Assembly: GCA_031278255.1 (NCBI GenBank)
Contig: JAITKU010000245.1
Location: 1-7,227, forward strand
Direction: 5' to 3'
Origin: Eubacteriales Family XIII. Incertae Sedis bacterium
GTDB taxonomy: Bacteria > Bacillota > Clostridia > Peptostreptococcales > Anaerovoracaceae
DNA: 7,227 bases
Within the stretch, counting starts at the first letter, position 1, and each line of letters begins with the position of its first letter. Under the pieces are notes generated by a model. It was not told where the DNA came from. It searched no databases and saw only the letters and a program-made list of their open reading frames with translations. Position numbers and translations under genes: made by a program. This document shows positions 1-6,388 of this stretch, piece after piece.

Positions 1-5
1 ATCAG

Positions 6-353
6 ATGCCCAAACAGACTGCGGCCCCCGAAAAATATACGCATCAGCTTGTCGTTCAACTCCAAGATGCCCGCGACGGTATCGCCTCATGGGAAATATT
101 CGCGGAAAAATATTCTTGCGCGGAAAAATTGGACCTCTCTGTCTGCAACTATGTGTCTGTTATGCCCAGACTGAAAGCGTGCGAACGCTTTGCGACGATG
201 CAGGACAGAGCCATATCCGCACTGTACCACACCGCCACGAAGCTGCCGGGCTTCGGTGTCGTTGCGCCGGGTTCCGAGATTACGGACATACTTACGCCCG
301 CAATTAAGAAAATTCCGGATGAATCAAGAAATAAGCCAAACTCCCATGACTGA
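6..353 (+). CDS. Unrecognised protein, possibly the C-terminal part of a longer gene
   Basis: I do not recognise this 115-residue product. The frame is open to the window edge: only the codon CAG lies between the edge and the ATG, with no stop and no room to see a ribosome binding site, so the ATG may be internal to a longer gene. Codon choice looks like that of a real gene, with many C- or G-ending codons as in its neighbours. The protein looks soluble: no signal peptide or membrane segment, three Cys (residues 38, 47, 59), a central stretch around residues 45-90 that could be helical, then a Gly/Pro-rich segment (KLPGFGVVAPGSE) and a hydrophilic tail. Its last 8 bases overlap the ATG at 346 of the phosphatase-like gene, which suggests co-transcription. 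No function is proposed. Confidence 0.55.
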   Translation: MPKQTAAPEKYTHQLVVQLQDARDGIASWEIFAEKYSCAEKLDLSVCNYVSVMPRLKACERFATMQDRAISALYHTATKLPGFGVVAPGSEITDILTPAIKKIPDESRNKPNSHD

Positions 354-1467
354 AATCCATCTGATTCGCGCAGCCGAGGCGGAATGTGATCTGTACCGCA
401 TCGCCTGCGGCCACGGCGAAAGCAATCTCACGGATCGCGGCCGGCGGCAATCGGAGGCGACGAAGAAGCGTTTTGCCGGCATCCGAATCGACGGGGTATA
501 TACGAGCGACCTGTACCGCGCCCGCGCCGTGGCCGACACGGTATGTGGGACCAAAACCCCGGCCGGCCGGCAAATGAAAGAACTTCGGGAAATCCGCTTG
601 GGCGAGTGGGAAGGGAAGAATCGGGGCAATATCGCCTATGAAGACGCGGATCGGTTTGCCAAGTTCAAAACGGCACCCGATCTGTGGCATGTAAACGGTG
701 CCGAAACACGAGAGCGGGTCTTGGACCGAATGCTGAACGCCGTTCGCCGCATCGTCGCCGAGAACGAGGGCAAAGCCGTTGCGGTGGTTTCCCACGCCTT
801 CGCCGTGCGGTTTCTGATGGCGGAATTGGCAGGAATGCCTCCCGAAAAAATTCACGAATTGCCGTGCGAGAACAATACGGCCGTTTCCGTCATCAATGCG
901 GAGGGCGGCGCTCTGCGGCCGGCGATATTGTACGATGACGGACATCTGCGGGACGCGGATTTCATGTCCCGCGAAAAGCCTTATGTAAAGCCCGATTTTG
1001 ACACGGATCTGTACTTTCATGCTCTGCCTTGGGTCGAATACGGCGGAATCATGGCCGACGCCGTGGAATGCGTCTGGAGGGATGCAGGCGAGGACAGGCC
1101 GTTCGACAGGAACGTCCTGTTGAACGACGCGGCCCTACTGCCGACAACAGTCGGCTTTGTGGGGCACGAACCGGCGGCGTTCTTGCAAATGGGCCTTGAA
1201 CCGGGCCGGATTACCTTGCTCTGCACGCACCCGGGTTGTCGGAAGGCGGGCCTCGGCGTCCAACTCATTGGCCGGGCTGCAATGCTCGCGGGCGCAGCGG
1301 GTGCGGATCGTCTGCGCATCGCGTTGCCCAAGAAGAATCCCCATCGGAAGTTCTTTCTGGATTACGGCTTTGTCTTTGCGGAAGAAAACGAGGAAGGCCG
1401 CGACATTTTGGAGAAGGACCTTCGTTTCGACTTGGATTCGCCGGACGGGCGGCCCGGCGCCCCGTGA
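346..1467 (+). CDS. Histidine phosphatase-like / GNAT acetyltransferase fusion, catalytic His missing
   Basis: A 373-residue two-domain protein. Residues 1-200 resemble the phosphoglycerate-mutase-like histidine phosphatase family: LIRAAEAE at 6-13 stands where the LIRHAEAE/RHG motif belongs, followed by TDRGRRQ (29-35), SDLYRA (54-59), LREIRLGEWEG (80-90) and VVSHAFAVR (147-155). Arg8, Arg58, Glu82 and His150 of the usual pocket are present, but the nucleophilic His is Ala9 (GCA, 370-372). Residues about 225-360 look like a GNAT N-acetyltransferase with the acetyl-CoA loop RKAGLG (299-304) and a C-terminal FFLDYGF (336-342). Such fusions occur in Firmicutes; substrates are unknown to me. The frame also offers an ATG at 319; 346 was chosen because family members begin a few residues before LIRHAE. 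Neither start has a strong Shine-Dalgarno. The phosphatase half is probably inactive or regulatory; the acetyltransferase half may still work. Cytoplasmic. Confidence 0.85.
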   Translation: MTEIHLIRAAEAECDLYRIACGHGESNLTDRGRRQSEATKKRFAGIRIDGVYTSDLYRARAVADTVCGTKTPAGRQMKELREIRLGEWEGKNRGNIAYEDADRFAKFKTAPDLWHVNGAETRERVLDRMLNAVRRIVAENEGKAVAVVSHAFAVRFLMAELAGMPPEKIHELPCENNTAVSVINAEGGALRPAILYDDGHLRDADFMSREKPYVKPDFDTDLYFHALPWVEYGGIMADAVECVWRDAGEDRPFDRNVLLNDAALLPTTVGFVGHEPAAFLQMGLEPGRITLLCTHPGCRKAGLGVQLIGRAAMLAGAAGADRLRIALPKKNPHRKFFLDYGFVFAEENEEGRDILEKDLRFDLDSPDGRPGAP

Positions 1468-1502
1468 TGTACGCACGTGTATTTGTTACAGCAATCGAAA
1501 AC

Positions 1503-1506
1503 GGAG
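1503..1506 (+). promoter_or_regulatory. Shine-Dalgarno GGAG favouring a TTG start at 1513
   Basis: GGAG lies directly against the ATG at 1507 with no spacer, but six bases before the in-frame TTG at 1513, which is normal spacing. The earlier in-frame GTG at 1477 has no Shine-Dalgarno. The site therefore argues for initiation at TTG 1513, although ATG 1507 adds only two residues and cannot be excluded. Confidence 0.5.
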
Positions 1507-1512
1507 ATGATT

Positions 1513-2076
1513 TTGGACACAGAACAGAGGAAAGCCGAACAACGAAGAGAAGGAATCGCCGCGCGCAAAGCATTGGAACCGGAAGAGGCCCGGCGCGCAA
1601 GCCGCCTGATCTCGGAAAAACTGTTGGCGACGCCCTTCTACGACCGCGCGCGGACGATATTCTCCTACCGAGCGTTTAACGGCGAAGTTGATGTCTCGTA
1701 CTTCAACGAACAAGCCGCATGCGACGGAAAACGGGTCACCTATCCCGTCTGTCACGCGGGCGGGAAAATGGTCGCCGCTCTGCCCGCAGACGGTGACGCG
1801 TGGGAAGTGGGAAAATACGGCATACGCGCGCCCGTGGAAGCCCGTTCCCTCATCGTCGATCCCGCCGAGATCGACTTGGTCGTCGTTCCCTGCACGGCCT
1901 TTGATGGCCCGAGCAGAATGCGGGTCGGCATGGGCGCGGGATATTACGACCGCTATCTGCCGCAATGCACCGGCGCGGTCAGCGTCGCTGTCGCCTACGC
2001 GGTGCAGGCGGTTCGGGGCGAAATCGCCTATGACCGGTGGGACGTTCCGCTTAATATGATCATAACGGATTACTGA
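1513..2076 (+). CDS. 5-formyltetrahydrofolate cyclo-ligase (5,10-methenyl-THF synthetase)
   Basis: Converts 5-formyl-THF to 5,10-methenyl-THF with ATP hydrolysis in the cytoplasm, returning the dead-end folate made by side reactions of serine hydroxymethyltransferase to the active pool. The 187-residue product has the usual family length. It shows a basic N-terminal helix (residues 5-20) typical of the nucleotide-binding start, SYRAFNGEVDV (51-61), the VPCTAFD strand (125-131), and the signature R-x-G-x-G-x-G-Y-Y-D-R-Y-L at 137-149. WDVPLNMIITD near the C-terminus also fits. The commonly seen GI-x-EP segment reads GIRAP here, a tolerated-looking difference. The start was set at TTG 1513 by GGAG at 1503-1506; ATG 1507 and GTG 1477 are alternatives. 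It begins about 45 bases after the fusion gene and ends 26 bases before the flavoprotein gene, consistent with one operon. The product belongs to the YgfA/FAU1 family. Confidence 0.93.
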   Translation: MDTEQRKAEQRREGIAARKALEPEEARRASRLISEKLLATPFYDRARTIFSYRAFNGEVDVSYFNEQAACDGKRVTYPVCHAGGKMVAALPADGDAWEVGKYGIRAPVEARSLIVDPAEIDLVVVPCTAFDGPSRMRVGMGAGYYDRYLPQCTGAVSVAVAYAVQAVRGEIAYDRWDVPLNMIITDY

Positions 2077-2102
2077 GATAACGAAAGGAAGCGTGATAAA
2101 CG

Positions 2103-3080
2103 ATGAAGAACAGAATTTGCGAAGCGCTGGGGATCGAAAAACCCGTCTTGGCCGCCTCGATGAACTGGCTTTCCAACGCGGAATGGGCCGCCGCCGTGTC
2201 AAATGCCGGAGGATTGGGGAATTTGGGATTTAACTGCGGACAGAACATGGAAACCGTGGACGTGGCAGAAACCGTTGAACGCTTCAGACAGGAAATCCGC
2301 AAGACGCGTGAGCTCACCGACAAACCCTTTTCTGTGACTTATATTCTGCCGGTTGAAGGCAACGCGGCTTCTCGCGCGTTTTCGGATCCCATTTTTGACA
2401 TGTTTTGCGAGGAAATGGTAGACGTCATATACACCAACAATATGACGCCCTTGGCGAACGCCGGTGAAATCAAAAGAATACGTGAACGTGGCATCAAGGT
2501 TTTGCATCGCGATTTAAGCCCCACCAAGGAAAGCCTTTTGCACGCTGACGGCTTGGACGTGGATGCTCTGATTGTCACGGGCTTTGAAGCCGGGGGACAC
2601 ATGACCGCTCATAGAATCGGACTTTTCTCAATGCTCCAAGAAGTCGGCGCCTTGATCAAGACGCCTTTCGCCGCCGGCGGCGGGATTTGCACCGCGGCTG
2701 TCGCGCGCGCCGCAAGGGTAATGGGCGCGCAAGGTGTGTATGTCGGCACACGGCTTCTGGTCACGGAAGAGAATCCTGCGAGCGATATAACCAAACAGGC
2801 GATTATTAACGCGAAAGCGGAGGAGTTGATTGAGTTCAGAGCCCAAGTCGGTTATCTGCGCACAAACAAGAGCCCTATGAGCGCGGACTGCGACAAGCTG
2901 GCGCGCGCGGGCGCCGACGCGCGCGTTATCGCAAACGCTTATGCCGGCGCTTGGCGCAGAGGGATGCTATTGGGTGATCTGAACTATGGTTTTATCAGTG
3001 TATCCGACGCGATTAACAGCATAACCGCCGTGAAAACTTGTAAAGAGGTCGTGGATGAATTGGCTGCGGCGTTTGTATAA
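2103..3080 (+). CDS. FMN-dependent nitronate monooxygenase / FabK-like flavoprotein
   Basis: A 325-residue TIM-barrel flavoprotein of the 2-nitropropane dioxygenase / enoyl-ACP reductase FabK superfamily. In order: AAVSNAGGLGNLG near the N-terminus (30-42), where relatives bind the FMN phosphate region; DALIVTGFEAGGH (154-166), whose His166 matches the catalytic His of the family; TPFAAGGGI (187-195) and GVYVGTR (211-217), the phosphate-binding turns. Members either oxidise alkyl nitronates with oxygen or reduce enoyl thioesters with NAD(P)H; sequence reading alone does not separate these. The C-terminus (GDLNYGFISVSDAINSI) lacks the clear GGSVMAGQ-type segment of FabK, so a nitronate-monooxygenase-like label is safer than fabK. 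The AAAGGAA Shine-Dalgarno (2084-2090) is rather far from the ATG. It is followed 24 bases later by a short-chain dehydrogenase gene, suggesting a shared substrate. Its place among folate genes is unexplained. Confidence 0.83.
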   Translation: MKNRICEALGIEKPVLAASMNWLSNAEWAAAVSNAGGLGNLGFNCGQNMETVDVAETVERFRQEIRKTRELTDKPFSVTYILPVEGNAASRAFSDPIFDMFCEEMVDVIYTNNMTPLANAGEIKRIRERGIKVLHRDLSPTKESLLHADGLDVDALIVTGFEAGGHMTAHRIGLFSMLQEVGALIKTPFAAGGGICTAAVARAARVMGAQGVYVGTRLLVTEENPASDITKQAIINAKAEELIEFRAQVGYLRTNKSPMSADCDKLARAGADARVIANAYAGAWRRGMLLGDLNYGFISVSDAINSITAVKTCKEVVDELAAAFV

Positions 3081-3104
3081 CGCCAATAAAAGAAAGGCAG
3101 AAAC

Positions 3105-3866
3105 ATGAAGCTGAAAGGAAAAGTCGCAATTGTGACAGGCGCAAGCGCCGGAATGGGGAAAGCCATCGCTCGTCTTTTTTCGGAAGAAGGCGCAATCGTG
3201 ATCGCCGTGGCAAGGCGCAAGGAGCGTTTGGATGAATTGACTGCGGCCGCAGGTCAAGAAGGCGGGGAAATTGTGGCTTACAGTGCGGATTTGTCCGTTC
3301 CTCAAAATATCGAAGGGTTGATTGACTTTGTTCGGGAAAAATACAAAAAACCAGATATAGTGGTAAACAACGCGGGCATTTTGGATGAAATGACGCCGGC
3401 AGCGGAATTGACGGACGAGCTTTGGGACAGGATCCTGCAAACGAATCTGACCGCCGTGATGCAACTGACGCGCGGAACCTTGCGTTTGATGCTGGAGCAA
3501 GGCGGCGGCGTCTTTGTGAATATCGCCTCGGTCGGCGGTCTGAACGGATGTCGTGGCGGAGCGGCCTACACGGCTTCGAAGTTCGGTTTGATCGGGTTCA
3601 CAAAAAATGTGGGCTTCATGTACGCAAACAAAGGCGTTCGGGCAAACGCGCTCTGCCCGGGGGCGGTCAGCACTGAGATCGCGGAGGCGGGGCTGAAAAA
3701 TGCCAGTCCATTCGGGCGGGAACGGGTCGCCGCCGGCTTTGGCACATGTCCTCGCAACGGAGAACCCGAGGATGTCGCCGCAGTCGCTCTCTTCCTCGCT
3801 TCAGACGATGCGAGTTTTGTAAACGGCGCCACGTTGGCGGCCGATGCGGGTTGGACCGCCTATTGA
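3105..3866 (+). CDS. Short-chain dehydrogenase/reductase, FabG-like
   Basis: A 253-residue classical SDR, a cytoplasmic NAD(P)-dependent oxidoreductase with a Rossmann fold. The cofactor motif TGASAGMG is at 11-18, followed after strand 2 by ARRKER (36-41), whose basic residues suggest NADPH preference. NNAG is at 88-91. The catalytic tetrad is complete: Asn114, Ser142, Tyr155 and Lys159 (YTASK 155-159). The PGAVSTEI segment and the LFLASDDASFVNGATLAADAGW end are typical of FabG-like enzymes. The substrate is unknown: 3-oxoacyl-ACP reductase is the nearest familiar role, but SDRs of this length act on many ketones and alcohols. An AGAAAGG Shine-Dalgarno (3091-3097) sits seven bases before the ATG. 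Directly behind the FMN flavoprotein gene and 36 bases before fchA, it is probably co-transcribed; whether it serves folate metabolism is not shown by the sequence. Confidence 0.9.
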   Translation: MKLKGKVAIVTGASAGMGKAIARLFSEEGAIVIAVARRKERLDELTAAAGQEGGEIVAYSADLSVPQNIEGLIDFVREKYKKPDIVVNNAGILDEMTPAAELTDELWDRILQTNLTAVMQLTRGTLRLMLEQGGGVFVNIASVGGLNGCRGGAAYTASKFGLIGFTKNVGFMYANKGVRANALCPGAVSTEIAEAGLKNASPFGRERVAAGFGTCPRNGEPEDVAAVALFLASDDASFVNGATLAADAGWTAY

Positions 3867-3902
3867 TATTGGCGATTTGTTTTAAGACACGGTGGGACGG
3901 AT

Positions 3903-4532
3903 ATGAATTTCACGAAATTGAGTTGTGAAGAGTTTGTCGGGTTGGCGGCGTCGGGGAACCCGGTTCCGGGCGGCGGGGGCGCTTCCGCACTCGCGGGGGC
4001 GCTCGGCGTCGCGCTCGGGAACATGGTCGGGGCGCTGACGCTCGGAAAAAAGAAGTACGCGGACGTGCAAGGCGACATCACGGAGATGAAGGAACGCGCG
4101 ACGCGCCTGCAAGGGGAACTGCTCGCGCTCGTGCAAAAGGACGCCGAAGCCTTCGAACCTTTGGCGCGCGCTTACGGAATGCCGAAGGAGAGCGAAGCGG
4201 AAAGGGCGAAAAAGGCGCGGATCATGGAAGCGGCTCTTTCGGAGGCGTGCGGCGTACCGCTTCTGATCATGGAAAAGTGCTGCGAAGCCATAGATCTTCA
4301 ACGGGGCTTTCTGGAAAAGGGATCGGCCTTGGCCGTCAGTGACGTGGGGGTCGGTGTCCTGCTCTGCAAGGCCGCGCTGCGCGGCGCGGCCTTGAATGTG
4401 CGCATAAATACGAAAGCCATGACGAACCGCATTATTGCCGGAGAGCTCAATCGCCGAATCGACGCCATGCTCGAAGAATACGAACCGGCGGCGGAAGCGA
4501 TTTGCGACGCGGTTTTGGCGCGGCTGAAATAG
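3903..4532 (+). CDS. fchA: Methenyl-THF cyclohydrolase / formimino-THF cyclodeaminase
   Basis: A 209-residue protein of the cyclodeaminase/cyclohydrolase family, normal length for the stand-alone bacterial form. Family members hydrolyse 5,10-methenyl-THF to 10-formyl-THF or release ammonia from 5-formimino-THF; both activities are known, and which matters here cannot be read directly. Evidence: the Gly-rich N-terminal motif NPVPGGGGASALAGALG (19-35), LGNMVGALTLGKKKY (38-52), the KDAEAF segment (79-84) of the conserved D-x-x-A-(F/Y) type, SDVGVGVLLCKAALRGAALNVRIN (146-169), and a mostly helical composition. It is followed 24 bases later by folD. That FolD lacks the residues for cyclohydrolase activity, so FchA most likely supplies that step. 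A role in histidine or purine fermentation would need formimino-donor genes, which are not in the window. The purine-rich GGTGGG (3891-3896) is a plausible ribosome binding site. Confidence 0.92.
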   Translation: MNFTKLSCEEFVGLAASGNPVPGGGGASALAGALGVALGNMVGALTLGKKKYADVQGDITEMKERATRLQGELLALVQKDAEAFEPLARAYGMPKESEAERAKKARIMEAALSEACGVPLLIMEKCCEAIDLQRGFLEKGSALAVSDVGVGVLLCKAALRGAALNVRINTKAMTNRIIAGELNRRIDAMLEEYEPAAEAICDAVLARLK

Positions 4533-4556
4533 AAATAAATGAAATGAGGTGATTGC

Positions 4557-5426
4557 GTGGCAAAACTGTTGAAGGGCGCACCGGTTGCGGCGACCATAAG
4601 CGAAGCCGCGGCAAAGAAAGCGGACGCGCTCATAAAGCGCGGCGTATTTCCGACCTTGGCCATAGTAAGGCTCGGGGAGCGGCCGGGCGACGTTTCATAT
4701 GAGAAAGGGGCGACCTCTCGCTGCGAAAAAACGGGCGTTGCGGTTCGACATATCGCATTGCCCGCCGATACGCCGCAGGAGCGGTTGATCGAGGAGATCA
4801 AAACGCTGAACGATGATCTCACCGTACACGGCGTCCTACTGTTCCGTCCGCTGCCCGCAGGCATGAACGACGATGCGGTGCGAAACACTCTGTCGCCCGA
4901 AAAGGACCCGGACGGCATAACGGACATTGCCCTCGCGGGCGTGTTCACGGGGGCGCGCACGGGCTTTGCGCCCTGCACGGCCGTCGCCTGCACGGAGATA
5001 CTGAAACATTACGGCGTAGATCCAAAAGGCAAACGGGCGGTCGTGGTGGGCAGGAGCCTCGTGATCGGCAGACCCGTCGCGATGATGCTGCTCGCGGCGC
5101 ACGCGACGGTCACGATCTGTCACACGCGCACGGAAAACATGCCCGCGATCTGCAAGGACGCCGACATTCTCATCGTCTGCGCGGGCAGGGCGAATGCCGT
5201 TGACGGAAGGTATCTCTCCGAGGGACAGGTCATCATAGACGTAGGCGTCAACGAGGACGAAAACGGGGTCTTGTGCGGCGATGTGAACTTAAACGAAGCC
5301 GTCGAAATCGTAGGTGCGATCACGCCCGTTCCGGGGGGCGTGGGCGCGGTAACGTCCTCGATACTGGCGAAGCACGTCGTGACCGCCGCGAAAAAAGCGG
5401 CGGAAGCCGAAGGGGTTTTGATATGA
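4557..5426 (+). CDS. folD: Methylene-THF dehydrogenase (FolD family), cyclohydrolase site altered
   Basis: A 289-residue FolD homologue that oxidises 5,10-methylene-THF to methenyl-THF with NAD(P) and, in most organisms, also hydrolyses methenyl-THF. The fold is intact: folate-side segment LAIVRLGERPGDVSY (34-48), PLPAG (98-102), KDPDG with the conserved Asp119, cofactor loop GRSLVIGRP (155-163), CHTRTENM (178-185), DVGVN (218-222) and TPVPGGVG (266-273). Aligned by eye to E. coli FolD, Tyr is kept at 48, but the catalytic Lys four residues later is Ala52 and the Gln before PLP is Phe96. Both are linked to cyclohydrolase activity, so this enzyme is probably a monofunctional dehydrogenase paired with FchA. 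The start is GTG 4557, preceded by GAGGTGA at 4546-4552. The stop overlaps the channel gene start (ATGA), implying translational coupling. Confidence 0.93.
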   Translation: MAKLLKGAPVAATISEAAAKKADALIKRGVFPTLAIVRLGERPGDVSYEKGATSRCEKTGVAVRHIALPADTPQERLIEEIKTLNDDLTVHGVLLFRPLPAGMNDDAVRNTLSPEKDPDGITDIALAGVFTGARTGFAPCTAVACTEILKHYGVDPKGKRAVVVGRSLVIGRPVAMMLLAAHATVTICHTRTENMPAICKDADILIVCAGRANAVDGRYLSEGQVIIDVGVNEDENGVLCGDVNLNEAVEIVGAITPVPGGVGAVTSSILAKHVVTAAKKAAEAEGVLI

Positions 5427-6262
5427 ATTTCTTCACCGCCGCAGAGGTGACCGCGAATTACATTCCAACGGGCGAAGCGAAGGTGAACAATCCCGCTTGG
5501 AAAGCCTTGTCGCTCGGCATATTGGCGGGGGTGCTTATCGCGCTCGCCGCCGCGACCTCGAGTACCGCCGCGCATGACATCGCGAACGTCGGATTGGCAC
5601 GCATGATCACGGGACTGCTCTTTCCATTCGGGCTCGTCATGGTGATCGTCTCGGGCGCGGAGCTCTTTACGGGATCGTGTTTGATTCCGATATCGGTTCT
5701 GGCGGGCAAGGTCCGGTTTTCGAAAATGCTCGGAAACTGGCTCATCGTCTATGTCGGAAACTTCATCGGAAGCTTTGTCGTCGCGGCGGCCTGCGCGTAT
5801 TCGGGGCAGCTGAATTATTCGGACAATGCGCTCGCGGCGCATACGATCAAGGTCGCGGCCGCCAAATGCTCCATCGGCTTCGGAGACGCCGTTGTACTCG
5901 GGATATTCTGCAACCTACTCGTCTGCCTCGGCGTGTTTATGGCGCTGTCGGCCAAGGATACGGCGGGACGCGCGATTGGCGCCTATATACCCGTGGCCTT
6001 CTTCGTCATCTGCGGCTTCGAACACTGTGTCGCGAACATGTACTACATTCCCGCAGGGCTTCTCGCGATGGGCGCGCCGGAATATCTTGCTAAGGCATTG
6101 GAAACGGGCTTCCATACGGAAAGCCTCACATGGGGGGATTTTCTCTTCGCAAACCTGCTCCCCGTAACGCTCGGCAACATCATCGGCGGCGTGGGCCTCG
6201 GAGTTCTGATGTGGTTTTGCCATATTTATGGAAAACCGTCGGTGAAACAACGACGGCAGTAA
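5423..6262 (+). CDS. Formate/nitrite transporter family channel
   Basis: A 279-residue inner-membrane protein of the FNT family, which form pentamers of channel subunits with six membrane helices and pass formate, nitrite or hydrosulfide. Approximate helices: 27-47, 58-77, 103-125, 147-173, 183-204 and 238-266. Signature elements are SGAELFTGS (77-85) at the selectivity loop, GNWLIVYVGNFIGS (104-117), and GFEHCVANMYYIP (198-210), with His201 at the position of the gating/proton-relay His of FocA. Context favours formate: the gene overlaps folD by four bases (ATGA, 5423-5426) within a one-carbon cluster, though direction of transport and exact ion are inference. GAAGGGG (5409-5415) inside folD is a well-placed ribosome binding site. 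A longer reading from 5273 was rejected because it adds residues unlike the family. No clear hairpin terminator follows the stop codon. Confidence 0.92.
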   Translation: MNFFTAAEVTANYIPTGEAKVNNPAWKALSLGILAGVLIALAAATSSTAAHDIANVGLARMITGLLFPFGLVMVIVSGAELFTGSCLIPISVLAGKVRFSKMLGNWLIVYVGNFIGSFVVAAACAYSGQLNYSDNALAAHTIKVAAAKCSIGFGDAVVLGIFCNLLVCLGVFMALSAKDTAGRAIGAYIPVAFFVICGFEHCVANMYYIPAGLLAMGAPEYLAKALETGFHTESLTWGDFLFANLLPVTLGNIIGGVGLGVLMWFCHIYGKPSVKQRRQ

Positions 6263-6268
6263 CAGTAA

Positions 6269-6274
6269 TATAAT
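6269..6274 (+). promoter_or_regulatory. Probable -10 box (TATAAT) just upstream of the riboswitch
   Basis: A perfect TATAAT lies seven bases after the channel gene's stop codon and ends four bases before the first paired base of the aptamer (6279). Transcription would start about 6280-6282, at the very beginning of the riboswitch. The -35 side is poor: the best I find is GAAACA at 6244-6249, three of six matches with a 19-base spacer, inside the channel gene. Supported mainly by position; read-through from upstream is also possible. Confidence 0.42.
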
Positions 6275-6278
6275 CATA

Positions 6279-6377
6279 GGTAGAGTGAATATTGCGCGTA
6301 AAGTGTCATAAGATGGGATGTCGCTTATGAACGAAAAACCGTTTGACGGTTTGCGGTGCAATATTGCGTCCGCTGCC
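6279..6377 (+). promoter_or_regulatory. Tetrahydrofolate (THF) riboswitch aptamer
   Basis: This leader matches the THF (folT-type) riboswitch by both conserved bases and structure. P1 pairs 6279-6283 (GGTAG) with 6373-6377 (CTGCC). P2 pairs 6288-6295 with 6358-6365, eight base pairs. P3 pairs 6306-6312 with 6324-6330, seven base pairs, closing the conserved loop ATGGGATGTCG. A further hairpin pairs 6336-6342 with 6346-6352. The long-range pseudoknot is intact: GGATG (6316-6320) pairs with CGTCC (6367-6371), using one T-G wobble. Conserved single-stranded segments GCGTAAAGTG (6294-6303 region), ACGAA (6331-6335) and GCGGTG (6353-6358) are present. The class binds THF and related reduced folates and usually lowers expression of folate transport genes when they are abundant, which fits folT immediately downstream. 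Confidence 0.93.
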
Positions 6378-6388
6378 GCAGGGCCCGG

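Noticed and set aside
190..345. Upstream extension of the phosphatase/GNAT frame from an ATG at 190 (425 residues)
   Set aside because: The extra 52 residues are Arg/Cys-rich, resemble no part of the family and lie in the shadow of the 6-353 gene; the family begins a few residues before LIR.
560..571. GGCCGGCCGG palindrome as a possible regulatory or recombination site
   Set aside because: Inside a coding region encoding Pro-Ala-Gly-Arg in GC-rich codons; no partner copy seen elsewhere in the window.
304..1020. Minus-strand reading of 238 residues
   Set aside because: Lies opposite the phosphatase domain, which has recognisable motifs; long antisense frames are expected in GC-rich DNA with this codon bias.
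1486..2202. Minus-strand reading of 238 residues
   Set aside because: Opposite the cyclo-ligase gene with its intact GAGYYDRYL signature; the translation is Arg-rich and resembles nothing known to me.
4298..4993. Minus-strand reading of 231 residues
   Set aside because: Runs across the fchA-folD junction on the opposite strand and shows no family motif; treated as a shadow.
5273..5422. N-terminal extension of the channel gene
   Set aside because: Adds 50 Arg-rich residues that overlap folD in another frame; ATG 5423 has a ribosome site and an ATGA overlap typical of coupled genes.
5120..5842. Minus-strand reading of 240 residues
   Set aside because: Opposite folD and the channel gene; highly charged, Arg/Asp-rich translation typical of a shadow frame.
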